In this document: positions 20,391 to 31,537 of the stretch, in pieces | Layout: each line of letters starts with the position of its first letter | Numbering within the stretch: the first letter of the stretch is position 1 | From: Fasciola hepatica | Lineage: Eukaryota > Platyhelminthes > Trematoda > Plagiorchiida > Fasciolidae | Length of the DNA stretch: 64,000 nucleotides | Assembly (NCBI GenBank): GCA_948099385.1 | Contig: CANUEZ040000024.1 | Coordinates: forward strand, 26,881,001-26,945,000 | Direction of reading: 5' to 3' | Translations under genes and position numbers: made by a program | The notes under the pieces: model-generated | The model's input: the letters and a program-made list of their open reading frames with translations, nothing else | What the model was told of the DNA's origin: nothing | Database searches by the model: none

Positions 20391-23147
20391 ATGAAGTCAG
20401 TAACGAGGAGCAGGGAACCGTCAATATGGTACACCAACACCTGCAGTCTCCCGGGAAAAAGAGGGGAGTTGACGACTAGGATCGCAGAGTCTGATGTCGT
20501 TGCATTGACGGAAACTTGGATAAAGCCATATACTGACATGCGCTTCCAGGGGTACGCTGCCTACAGACAAGATAGAACAGATGGAAGGAATGGGGCAGAG
20601 TAGCACCATTGATACGGACCGACATAGGCCATTGGGAGGCTCCGTTCAACTTGGTTTCCGGTAGTGTACAGGCCAGACCCTGCTTTATCAGGATCGAGGC
20701 GCGAACAGTATGCATTATCTGTGTCTACAGGGCACCGCTACCGACAGACGAAGAAGATGTTGAGCTCTTGCAAATGCTGGATGCGGTGCTGGCACACAAA
20801 GGAGTTCATGTTATTAGGGGATCTCAACCTACCCGAAATTAACTGGGAAAGCGGGATTACACCAAGGGTATCAACGGGCGACAAGTTTCTGCAGTGGGTC
20901 CAGTTACATGCACTTACGCAGCATGTGACACTGGCCACTAGACACAGAGGTGGACAGCACCCGTCTCTTTTTGACTTCATCATAACGCGGCACCATCAGG
21001 ACGTTAAGGAAATTAAGTGGGAAGAGCCCCTTGGAAAAAGTGATCATGTAGTCCTAAGGGTCACACTAAGACTAAGCAGGGCGCCGAAGGAAATCGTGTT
21101 ACGTCGGCGCTATGGGAGAATCAGTATAAGTGAACTAAAGAGGGCAGCGGAGGAAATTCAGTGGACACCGAGACGCACAAACGCCTCCGTAGAGGAACGT
21201 AGGGAGGCCATCAAGATGGGGCTACTCGAACTTACAGAGGAGTTTGCACCCCTGAGGGGGGCTAGCAGTAGAAATCTACCCCCATGGTGGAAGTCAAAAG
21301 TACGCAAGGCTATAGTTATTCGTAAGCAACGATGGGCGGCGTACAAGCTATACAAAACTCAGGGGGCATGGAATAGCTATAAGATGGCTAGGAACAGAGC
21401 TCAAGAGATCCAAAGAGTGGAGAAATATGCCTTCGAGCGTCGGTTAGCTGCGTCGGTCCGCACAAACCCAAAGCGATTCTACTCCTACGTGCAATCTCAC
21501 AAACGTATGAGAGAAAGTGTAGCAACTTTGGAAGGAGCACAGGGACGACTAGCTCTAAACGACGAGGACAAGGCTGACATGCTCTTAGCATTCTTCAAGA
21601 GCATATATCGACCAGAAAATAGTTTGGAGGAAAGAATGGAGGGCCCACAGGCGCCTCCAATACCCGAACTTACTGTAGGAGAAGAAGTGTACGCGGAGTT
21701 GCAGACGTTGAATAGAAATAAAGCATCAGGTCCAGACGGGATTCATCCAGCAATCGTTCAGCCTCTGGCCGAGGTCCTGAAGGCTCCGGTGACAAAGCTG
21801 TATGAAACGTCATTCAGAGAGGGAATTGTGCCGGGAGACTGGAGGAGAGCAACAGTGGTAGAAATTTGCAAGAGTGGACCCCGGCAAAAGGCCGAAAATT
21901 ACCGGCCGGTTAGCTTGACTTCAGTACTGTGTAAGTGCCTGGAGCGAATAGTCAGGAAACATCTCTAGGCATTTGGTTCAACACAACCTCATATCAAATG
22001 CTCAGCATGGGTGTGTGGCAGGACGATCCTGTCTGACGAATCTCCTGCTGTTCCTCGATGAGGTTTCCAAGCCTCTGGACGAAGGGCAATCGATTGCGGT
22101 CTGCTACTTGGACTTCAGCAAGGCGTTTGATTCTGTGAACCATAGCTTTCTGGACGGCAAACTGCAGTCTATGGGAATTGTTGGAAAGGCAAGACAATGG
22201 ATAAATAGTTTTCTAGCAGGGCGAACCTTTAGTGTTAAGGTGGGCAGTCATGTTTCAAAACTGGAAGGTGTAACAAGTGGGGTGCCACAGGGCTTAGTGC
22301 TCGGCCCTCTGCTCTTGCTCATCTTCATCAGTGACCTAGCACGTGGGCTTACAAACCCCACCTTTATGTTTGCCGATGACGTCAAGATAGCTGGAGTAGA
22401 TATAGAACTTGATATGTTAGCAGTACAAACCTGGGCACGCAAATGGGATCTTCCACTAAACCTCACCAAGTGTCAATGCTTGACCACAAATACAGGGGCT
22501 AGTGGGAATGGTGTGGGTTCGTTGCAAGTGGTCTCGCAGGTTAAATACTTGAGAGTTATAATGGACAACAGCTTTAAGCCGTCAAAGCAGTGCACCGCAG
22601 CAGCCAATATGGCCCGGAGAGAACTCTTTCGAGTTAGATCCATTATGTCGTGTAGAGATCCGGAGATTTTCGTTCCGATATATCAGGCCATAGTTAGGCC
22701 GCATATGGATTACTGCGTGCAGGCCTGGGCACCGTACTACCAGAAAGATATAGACTGTCTGGAGAAAGTGCTACGGCTAGTCACTGGAATGGTGACTGGG
22801 CAAAGGGATTTAGCTACACAGAGCGTCTCCGTGCCCTAGAGCTGTTCTCGATGGAAAGACGGCGCATCCGCGGGGATTTGATAGAAACCTTCAAGGAAAT
22901 GAAGGGACTGTCAGGAATAAGACGAGAAGACCTTTTCTCTCTGATCCCCGAGAGAGACACAAGGGGGCATAGCCTTAGATTACAAAGGAAGCGTTCGAGG
23001 CTCCAAATTAGGGCGAAGTACCTCTCAAATAGAGTGGTACCCTATTGGAATAAACTCCCGGAGGAGGTCTTAAATACCACAACAGTGAAGGCTTTTAAGA
23101 AAGCAGTAGACCTATGTTGGGTGGCAGTATACCCCGAATTATGTTAA
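20391..23147 (+). pseudogene. CR1 ORF2 (AP-like endonuclease and reverse transcriptase)
   Basis: Begins near MKSVTRSREPSIWYTNTC at 20391, with DVVALTETWI as the endonuclease beginning. Frame changes occur at about 20600 and 20815. The endonuclease resumes with LLGDLNLPEINW and GKSDHVVLRV. A basic linker (RNRAQEIQRVEKYAFER) leads into RT: NKASGPDGIHPAI, ENYRPVSLTSVLCK, a TAG at 21966, then LDFSKAFDSVNH, SGVPQGLVLGPLLLLIF, FADDVKIAG (catalytic FADD present), HMDYCVQAWAPYY, a frame change near 22840, and the CR1-specific end RRRIRGDLIETFKEMKG to 23147. Catalytic residues are largely kept. Four or five small lesions inactivate it. Confidence 0.9.
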
Positions 23148-23363
23148 GCAGTCTTTAGGGTCAGACGCAATTTACTTACTGTTTGCACCTTACTCTTTCA
23201 GGGCTGATACTGCACAAAATTTCTGCCTTTCAGAAAAAGAAAATCACGCAGTGTTGGGGGCTACGGAAACGCGCCGATAACACAACGATCTGGACACACG
23301 ATTGGCTCTAGCCACACCAAGTCCTGTGAAAACTGAACTGAAATGAACTGAACTGAACTGAAA

Positions 23364-24269
23364 CTACCGGCTTTATTCCGTAAAACGTCCTGCAAGCTAC
23401 CGGAACCGGTCGGGAACCCATTTGCCACTTACGTTGCAAACGCAGTTAGCTGCTACTGCATTCCGAACACACGTTCACGCTCCACTCTCCCAATACATTC
23501 CGGACGCAATGCCTACTTAAGGACGCAATGATCTCTAGTTTTATGAAGTGGTTGTATGTACAATCTGCTTTTAGTAAACAAATTGGTTCCCGTCAAGTTG
23601 TGTCGCATCGAGCTCTGCGAAGGAAATCGGGAGTTGGACTCATGAAAATTTCCCTCGGATTTTATTGAGTCTCTAAGATTATCTGAGAAAATTAAATATA
23701 ACTGGGAATGTTACCTGTGTGATAGATCTCATGGAGCCCGTATGCCGGCACCCTTTCCGAGAAATAACCACCGTCCAACAACATGCGTTGTTAAGCCTGA
23801 AACGTTGAAGACTTTGGCCAACGCACTTTGTTTTCATCAGTAAACCAGTTGCTATGAGCAATGGCTACCCAGTCATTAGCGTCAAACATGACAAACAATT
23901 ACGTCTAAAAAGGTTAGTTACTTTGGTTGCATTTTAATGTACGGACAGAAAATTAGTACACCTGCTTTAAAAAGAGAAGTTTTACTTTCATAGGTATGTA
24001 ATATAGGTATCAAAACATCGTTACTAGCAAGACAAACACGGAAGCATTTACATAAAATGGTATTAACAGAAACGTCAACAACATTGTCATCCAGTCCGTC
24101 AGTGGAAAAAATGTACAGGTGACTGGGTCTCATCGGCGTAAGAAAAAAATCATGTGGGTTTAATAAATACCAAACACTTATGGAATCCCTGGAAATGCTC
24201 TCCGCAACTGCTGGCTGGTTTCCCGCCGGCAATAACAATTTTGTTTGATGGTAATCAAGATAGAACCAT
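23364..24269. other. Mostly unassigned; possible tail of the CACTA-like gene
   Basis: No repeat or domain is clear. The minus-strand frame 24238-23918 could be the far C-terminal part of the transposase lying at 24270-26150, but the similarity is too weak to assert. Confidence 0.35.
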
Positions 24270-26150
24270 TCCGTTTACCACCATTGCAGTCTTGCATACC
24301 CAGAAACGGTGAGCCGAATTCCCAGCGTCATCGCGGATGGCCTCAAATGATTCGTTGTTATCCGGAAGTGTTTGTTCACGCAAACGCCGATACAGTTACT
24401 GAGCAGGATTCCTGGGACTTCGAATGCAGAATTTAAATATCCGTAAGAAGGATTCAGATGGGAAACAAGAAAAAGAGTCAAGCGTACCGTAATTAAGAAC
24501 GTCTGCCGGTAAATGAATAACGGTATGGGCATTGTACACGACGTTTGAAATACCATAAAGGGAACTCGTTTTTGGTACAGATATACTCAGGACGGTTTCT
24601 GCGAATACGTTACAAGTTTTGAAATAAAGGGGTGGCAAAGAATGTAAAGGCAACAAACAACAACATAAAGTGATCATAAGCATCGTCGGACAACAATCCT
24701 TTCAGACGAACCGGCCCTAAATGCAAAAGGAACATGCGAAATTTGGTGGCCTTCAATCGTTCAACATTATTTATATGTCGACAAAGCCGCTGAAAATCAC
24801 ACGGTGTGTCGGAATGTGTTCGAAGTATACGGCTGCCAAGTTCTGCAGTATCTGCTTTGTTCGAGCGGCCAACTGCGTCACGCGGCGCAAACAACCACAG
24901 ATCAATCAACCTCTTCATCATCCAAACATACAAGGTGCATGTAATCCAAGGGAAAGTTCGCAACCATGTCAATAGGGAGGGGAAGAAAAGGACTCACACC
25001 AACATGATGTTTGTGGTGTCGATTTGATCGGAAAGTTTCGTTATCGCGCAATTTGCATTTGACAAGTAGAGATGTCATCCTTTTGTCGCAGTGAACCCCA
25101 CGTTGAATGCATTTATCACAGCCGAAGTAGCCCGTAGGAACTTTTTCTTGTCTAACAAATGCCTGTGCGGGGCTATCACAATTGACGGATGACAGATGAC
25201 ATTTGACAGACCTTTACCAACCTTGAGGCCTTCTATCAGCAAATTTTGCAGCTCTTTGATAGATTCATTCGTATAAGAGGGAACGTCTGTTGGTTTGCCA
25301 CGACCACAATAAAAACCCGCGATTAGCACCAGCAAGCAATGAGGCTTAACCACTCTGGCAAGGACAGGCCACAACTGCAGGTCCGACGAACGAAAGACGG
25401 AAGTGCCGTCACAATTTAACTGAAGAAAAACTTCGTCAGGTAGACCGGTGGTATTGCTCAACTGCATTTGGAGGTCTTCGGTTAGTCCCATGTGTATGTA
25501 ATCGCCGTTTTCCAACTTTGTGGTGGGACAATTCCGTGATATGCGCAACAAGATCCTTGGGTTTCGCCGTGTGTTTGGCATATGTTTGCTTATAGCCTCC
25601 AAAATACCTTTTTGTTGTACCAGCGTTAATCGAAATCGATTGAAGGCCTTCGATAGTGAGTTTAACAGATAACCGCTCTCATCTTCAAATCGTGGTGCCC
25701 GTCGTAGGTTGGTCAAAGACGTAACTGATAAGAAAATGAGCATAGAAACTGGGTTCACCTGACACTTTCAGCCTTTCTTCAGATGTAACTTCGGGCTCAT
25801 AAACTGTCTCAGCCGTTGACACTATTTCACTGGGGAACTCATGATTCAATAGAATAACTTACCTATCATCGTTGGTTGTGATGTGGAAGCACACAGCAAA
25901 CCGCGTGCACCTCTTGTAATGGTATCTCGCTCTCCCTCACGGAACACATCTTCGGAAGTCACAGCGCTGCATTCACTTGTAACCCCTAAAGGTGTCGAGT
26001 CTGAAGAGGAAGTAAAATTGCCACTGAATAACCTCACCTGGCAAATCTCATTCAGGGCAGGCCAACCGATGCTCCCATAGTGTGGCTTCACCACAAACAG
26101 CCCACATCAGTGAGCTAAGTTCTTTCTTTTTCAAATGGTACCTCTTGTTT
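24270..26150 (-). pseudogene. CACTA/EnSpm-like (Tnp2-type, animal) transposase with tiny introns
   Basis: Read on the minus strand from 26094 downward. Exon 1 ends at 25863 (TSQPTMI plus one base). A 41-nt GT-AG intron spans 25862-25822, exon 2 is 21 codons (25821-25759), and a 34-nt GT-AG intron spans 25758-25725. Joining keeps the frame through VTSLTNLRRAPRFEDE. The body has LQLNCDGTSVFRSSDLQLWP and GFYCGRGKPTDV. After a frameshift near 25190 come VNCDSPAQAFVRQEK and TGYFGCDKC, then FPLDYMHLVCL near 24925, RLKATKFRMFLLHLGPV, and YNAHTVIHLPADV with FSCFPSESF. This order matches the animal transposase family that parallels plant Tnp2/Transposase_21. At least three frameshifts make it a pseudogene. 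A related fragment lies at 61790-62430. No terminal inverted repeats were identified. Confidence 0.7.
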
Positions 26151-26479
26151 CGTCATATCGGCCATTGCCCATGAATACTACTTGACGAGGTGCTGAAACG
26201 CAACTTATTGGCAACTAAAAATAATTGAAAGGAAACCTAGCATAATTCGAAATCGTACTAGAGATGCCCTTCGATATCAGGGCTTCAATGCGATCACGTC
26301 GAAGCTTTTTGAATTTTACTTAAAACCTGGTCATCATGTACAGCTACTTGAAATTTACTTCATCGACAAGCTACACCTCATTATGTGATGAGTACATTTA
26401 TAGCGCAATACTACGGTTTTTACCATTCAGGTTATCATTCGATAATCAGTGAATGATAACCTAATGTCCCACAAACACC

Positions 26480-27250
26480 TTACAGCCAGGAGGGAACATC
26501 AGAACCGCCCTTCAATCGCCTAGTTTAATTTTTGTGGAAGATGTAAAAGTTGTTGGACCTGTGGGTGGGGTCTACTTAGGCAGGGATATAGAAACCGTCC
26601 TGGAATGGGCGTGCAAGTGGGACTTATCGCTGAACGCCGGTAAGAGTCATTTGTTTTCAAGGACAAGAGGAAGCCTAACTTTCGTTCATGACCAAAGACT
26701 GTTCACCATAGAAGCAGCCAGTAGGGTTAGAGACCTCGGGGTCATCATGAGCAGTAACTTTAAATGATCGGACCAGTGCAATGGTACCGCACACAAAGTT
26801 CGTGGTGGGCTTTTTAAACTGCGATCAGTATTGTCTTGCTGGCAGCCGGAAATATTCATACCTATTTACATGGCTATAGCACGACTTCACTCAGAAGGTA
26901 GCGTGAAGGCTTGGCACCCTTCCACAAGAAGGACGCCGTCTGCTTAAAAAAAGTTCATCGTCCACCGACGCGAATGGCTGAAGGGCAGAGGAGTAAGACT
27001 CATGATCAGAGTCTCTGTGATATCAATCTTTTCTCGTTGGAAAGGAGGAGACGTCGAGGGGATCTCAGGGGAACGTTCAAGGTATTGAAAGGGTTTTCTG
27101 GCCTTAGGCCGGATAGTCCATTGCAAATGGCTTTAGATTCTCGAATAAGGGGGCACGAGAAGCTGACGAAAGTTGGATCTCGGTTGATAACCAGATCGCA
27201 CTTATTTAGCAACTGGGTAGTGAACAGAGCAGTCTGCCTAATAAAATGAT
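26480..27250 (+). pseudogene. CR1-like RT, 3' half
   Basis: Reads FVEDVKVVG (FADD with the catalytic doublet changed to E-D), VLEWACKWDLSLNAGKSH and RDLGVIMSSNFK, a TGA at 26765, then FHKKDAVCLKKVHR, RRRRRGDLRGTFKVLKGFSG and SRIRGHEKL with LFSNWVVN. These are the CR1 palm end, thumb and C-terminal region. The copy is 5'-truncated and more diverged than the copy at 18.9-23.4 kb. Confidence 0.82.
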
Positions 27251-27379
27251 AGACCTATAGACCGTTCGGTCCCTCAAGGATGCCCCAGGTCGTAAGTGGT
27301 GTGAGATATTTCCTGGTAGTGAGCTTTGAGTATGTTCACTAGATGGATGTAGGTTAGCACTATGGTCCGTCTAAGGTGT
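27251..27379. other. Short spacer between CR1 and gypsy relics
   Basis: No feature recognised. It includes the 3' end of the CR1 fragment. Confidence 0.3.
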
Positions 27380-29082
27380 AATATTATGATATCGAATGGA
27401 TTGAATAGGCTGAACCCCGCACAGAACTACTGACAATCGAGAACTCCAAGACCGAATGGAATGTAGCGTAATATTTCGTATGTGTGAAATCGCGTAGGTA
27501 CGAGTATTTACTATAGCAGAGAATACAATCCTGCAGGAGAGAGTCAATCTGGCCAGCGGGAAAGAGCATCAATGAGGACAAGAGCGTAGTATTTACCCAA
27601 GAAGGGTCCACAGTAGTCTGCATGTACCCGCTGCCACGCCTCACAGGGCACTGGCCAAGAAAGCCACTTTGGAGTTTTTGAATGTATCTTATGTAAACAC
27701 TGCTTGCAGTTTTTGGCTGTACGTACTATATCGACATCCAGTTTCAAATGACCTCATTTTGTCGACACTCAAATGCCCTGGTTGGAGATCTGCCAATATA
27801 ACAGAATGGAATATTGGAGGAATGACCATACGGTCGTTAAAGCACTAATCCACCTGAAGTGATCGACAAATCCTCACGACGAGAGCAGAAGTCAGGGAAT
27901 CGCCGCTTTTCATTCGATGTCCGACCCCGACGTAGAGCTGAAATGACTGGAGCAAAATACGCTTTTGTATCCCTCAAGATCTCCACACCGCACTGGTAGT
28001 GGTTGTATCAACAAATAATCGTAAGTGACTGGTGGTTGAGATAAATATAGCATTCTGGATAGAAGATCGGGGTGTGATATGTATTCAGCACTACGGCGCA
28101 GAATATCATAATCATATGAGCTGAGTGAAATACTCCATCGCTGAACCATCGCAGCTGATGATTTTGACAACGAATGATGCAAATGATGTATGAACCGCAA
28201 TGCTTTATGGCCAGTAACTGCGGTGAACTTCTGACTAAATAAATATTTATGCAAACGCTTGACGGCCCAGTAAACTGCCAAGGCTTCTCCTTGTGTTTGT
28301 AAATATCCTTGTTCAGCTTTAGTAAGCCTCCTTGAAATGCAAATAACTGTCCGGTCGTATTGTTTAAGAGCAGCATGCATGCCAGTAGGAGATGCATCAG
28401 TAATAACAGTTGAATTATCTTTCGGAGGAAATGGTTTAAGGCCAAAGCCGGGTTATAGGTAGGATAGCAACTTACGAAGAGTCTTTTCATGAGCTTGATT
28501 CCAAAAGAAGGAATTGGTGGACAGAGTACCGAACAAACAACTGGCTTGCTGAGGAGGATTTGGAATAAAACGAGCGTAATACTGAAGAACACCAAGGATG
28601 TAACGAAATTCACTTATTTTCGTGGGCGAAGTTACGTCAATGAGCGGAGCTAAACGTGCTGGATCCGGAGAGGAACCTTTAACATTAATAATGTAACCAA
28701 AACACGAAAACTCAGGGACACCGGAAATACACTTGTCTGGGTCAATGGAAACTTTGGACTTAATGAATTGCTTCAGCAAACAACAAAGACGATAATCATG
28801 TATAGCCCGAGTGGAACCATGGACAACAACATCATCTTGGCGTGACGCAGGCTGATCAGTTGCAAGTAACAGCTTCTGTTGCAAATCTGAAAGGTTGATT
28901 CCTGCAATCAAGCGATTGCGCAGATGATCTTCCAATTGGGAACCGCAGTCACGCTTCACTGCCTGTGTCTGCAGGTGAAGAATGAACTGACGTACAACAA
29001 GCTCAGGGCCATTGTTCTGCAGTACTTCAAGCCAGTCAATTTCGTTTCCGCTGAGAGAGAGAGCCAAATTTAACTCCCTCAC
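27380..29082 (-). pseudogene. Ty3/gypsy gag-pol relic with a gag-to-RT deletion
   Basis: On the minus strand from 29082: gag (DWLEVLQNNGPELVVRQF, LEDHLRNRLIAGI, LQQKLLLATD) joins directly to the end of the RT palm, RQDDVVVHGSTRA, so protease and most of RT are missing. Then thumb (EFSCFGYIINVKG, YYARFIPNPP), RNase H (ALKQYDRTVICISRRLTKAE and QGEALAVYWAVKRLHKYLF, a disrupted TDHK box and HPDLLSRM) and integrase (CKQCLHK, RVHADYCGPF) to about 27380, with several stops. The lineage differs from the CsRn1-like copies and resembles the group with 'YQDD..VHG' motifs. Confidence 0.8.
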
Positions 29083-29305
29083 TAGACTTGAAACTCAATC
29101 AGTTCGTGAATTCATTCAGCTGCAGACACAGGCAGTGAAGCGTGACTACGGTCCCCAATTGGAAGATGATCTTCGCAACCGCTTGATTGCAGGAATCAAC
29201 CTTCCAGATTTGCAACAGAAGCTGTTACTTGCAACTGGTCAGACCTGCGTCACGCCAAGATGATGTCCATGGTTCCACTCGGGCTATACGTGATTATTGT
29301 CTTTG
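29036..29305 (+). pseudogene. Inverted partial duplicate of the gypsy gag-RT deletion derivative
   Basis: The plus strand 29112-29305 is about 90% identical to the reverse complement of 28786-28977 and carries the same gag-to-RT joint (CTGCGTCACGCCAAGATGATG). It encodes ETQSVREFIQLQTQAVKRD, LEDDLRNRLIAGINL and LQQKLLLATG before a stop. The two copies are head to head with gag starts about 100 bp apart. Because both carry the same deletion, they derive from one deleted parent. Confidence 0.82.
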
Positions 29306-29360
29306 AAACTGGACGTTTATTGGTTCAAGCCGCAAGTCCTGTGACCTGACCTGACCTTTG
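29306..29360 (+). repeat. Minimal CR1-type 3' terminus with TGACC tail
   Basis: Sequence CAAGTCCTGTG followed by ACCTGACCTGACC resembles the terminus of the CR1 elements at 17190 and 23320 (CCAAGTCCTGTG then TGAAC repeats). It is a few dozen bases of 3' end only, from a related subfamily. Confidence 0.5.
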
Positions 29361-29365
29361 CCTTA

Positions 29366-31349
29366 CTCATCTAGAAACACAGTTTGCTGCTTCCAGAACC
29401 ACCTCTCAGCAGCAGAGGTATGTGCATCTCGCTGCTGAGTTTCCTTTAAACATCTTGAAAGTTGTCGAGGACGTCTTCTCCAGTCTACGCATAGACAAGC
29501 CTTATGGTGTGCTTCGCCAGGCATCGTAGGACGCACCGGCGTTTCCGGTGCAAACCGTTTTTGTCAGCTTCTTAGTGGCATTTCCCTCGGCGGCCAGAAG
29601 CCTTCACAACTTCTGCGTCGCATGCGGCAACCGGTTAAGGGTATCCAATTTGGGGACCTGACTTTGCGACAGTTGTGGATGCAGCAGCTACACGAACAAG
29701 CGCAGTGCACTTTGTCGCTTTCGGTCGGTGAAGTGTCATTAAACAAGCTGATTTCGGCGGCGGACCGTTTTATGGAAATCGCCTCCGCCCAAATAAATCA
29801 ATGCGTTCACTCGTCCACAGCCACCATAGACTCCACTTTGGCAGATATAGCTGTACAACTTGGTGCCCTTCGTGCGAACGTGACCGCTATTCAGTAGTCA
29901 CGTTCGACACGTCGTAGCCGCTCGCCGTCCCATTGCCGCTCGTAGTCCTCCCAGTCCAGCGTCTTCCGATGCTCACACTGGGGTATGGTGCTGATATCAC
30001 CGCCAGCATCGTACACGCGCCAAAAAGTGCACGCCTCCGCGCACCTTCCACGACTACTAGGGAAACTCGCCGGCCAAAGAGTAAGTACGGCAGCACTCGT
30101 TGGCCTCCCGTCACCCTGCCGTCTTCTCTTTATCACAGCGTTAGTTTTTTGATCGACACTGGCGCAAGGATCAGCGTCATTCACCCTAACCCCTCTGAGC
30201 GTCAGCATTGTAACACTTTAGAGCTTCAAGCTGCCAACGGGTCTCTTATATCTACTTTTGGTACCAAGTGTCTCAAATTAAACCCTGGCTTGCGTCGCCT
30301 TTTTCGGTGGACTTTTGTTAATGCAGATGTGTTCCAGTCCGTCCTAGGTGTTGATTTTCTATATCATTTTAACCGTTACATCAGCGTTCTCGTAAGTTAA
30401 CCGGCCCTGTGACTTATCATACTGTTGTTGCGTCTGTGTGTTTGGTCAACGTTAATCGACCTTCGTCCGTAGTTCCTGACGCCAGTGACACCTCCGCGAA
30501 AATCTTGGTCGAGTTTCCGTTTCTCATTGGGCCTGCGAACAACTTACTCGCTGTGCGCTCAGCGGTCGCGCATCACATCAGTACCACGGGACTTCCTTTT
30601 TTCCCCGTCCTTGCCGTCTGACTTCCGACAAACTCGCCATTGCTCGCCGTGAATTCCAGCACGTGATGGACCTTGGCATCATCTGCCCCTCCAACAGCCC
30701 GTGGGCTTCTCCGTTGCATATGGTTCCGTAGAAAACTTCATACGGCTGACGTCCGTGTGGTGATAATCATCGCCTCAACAAGGTTCCAACAACGGGTCGT
30801 TATCTTCTCCCCCATATTCATGACATTACATCTGCTCTGAATGGATCCAACATCGCTAGCAAAATCGACCTCGTTCGAGGCTGTCATCGAATTCCGGTCG
30901 CTCAAGAGGATATTCCAAAAACCGCTTTCACCACTCCGTCTGGTCTTTTCGAGTTTCTTCGCATGACATTTGGTCTGCAAAACACGTCCCAAACCTCCCA
31001 GCGTTTTTATTGACGGTGTTACCCGCGGGCTACTCATCGTTCGCATTTACATTGATAACATCCTTGTCGCCAGCCCCAGTGTGGCCGAACGTCAACTGCA
31101 TCTTCGACAAACTCTTCCAACGTTTGGCACAGCATGGTATCACCATCAACGCTGCTAAGACCGAATTACGGAAGCCATCATTGTTCTTCCTCTGTCACAT
31201 CAGCGACGCCAACGGCATCCGTCCGACTGAAGCCCAGGTCAACGACATTGCTGAGTTTTTATTACCGACGTCCTTCAAACAGCTCAAACGTTTTAACGGA
31301 TTTTGTAGTTAATATCGCGGGTTCATTCCGCATTGCGCCACGCTGATGC
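29366..31349 (+). pseudogene. CsRn1-like gag, protease and reverse transcriptase (5' part)
   Basis: Gag: LETQFAASRTTSQQQRY, a stop and shift near 29527, then QKPSQLLRRMRQPVKG and LRQLWMQQL. The nucleocapsid motif at about 29975-30035 reads C-*-Y-H-x9-C-x3-R, the CsRn1-type C-x2-H-x9-C-x3-C with a nonsense codon and one Cys changed to Arg. Protease: FLIDTGARISVIHP, then [54 protein letters not shown], and catalytic YIDN in place of YIDD near 31045. Many stops and frame changes. The 3' end is cut by element B within IPHCATLM. Confidence 0.87.
31340..31349. repeat. Left target-site duplication of element B
   Basis: ACGCTGATGC, repeated exactly at 38575-38584. Both copies fall in the same reading context of the gypsy pol. 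Confidence 0.9.
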
Positions 31350-31526
31350 CGTTAGGACGAGACTGCACCTGGGCGTGGTGTGATGGCGTGCGTGTCCTCA
31401 TGACCCGAAGAGTTATGCGGGATGGCTTCCTTAAGCCGGAGATGCAAACATGCCTGACATCAGTGGGTGGATGCCAGGCAAAGTTCAGTCTTCGAACCAG
31501 CTGATGGGCAACATCTGGTTCTAAAC

Positions 31527-31537
31527 ACTATGCCCCT
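31527..31537. repeat. Left target-site duplication of element A
   Basis: ACTATGCCCCT, repeated exactly at 34876-34886 immediately after the GAT-rich tail of element A. Confidence 0.88.

Larger units (their letters stand above)
18933..23363 (+). mobile_element. CR1-like non-LTR retrotransposon, full length but decayed
   Basis: Contains ORF1 (PHD-like finger, coiled coil), ORF2 (endonuclease plus RT), a 3' UTR and a tail of TGAAC units (23331-23363). Length is about 4.4 kb, normal for CR1 elements with both ORFs. It starts directly at the tail of the preceding RTE-A copy. No target duplication is seen, as is common for CR1. Frame changes interrupt both ORFs. Confidence 0.88.

Noticed and set aside
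30738..31046. Minus-strand 102-codon open frame
   Set aside because: It is antisense to the CsRn1-like reverse transcriptase and has no domain.
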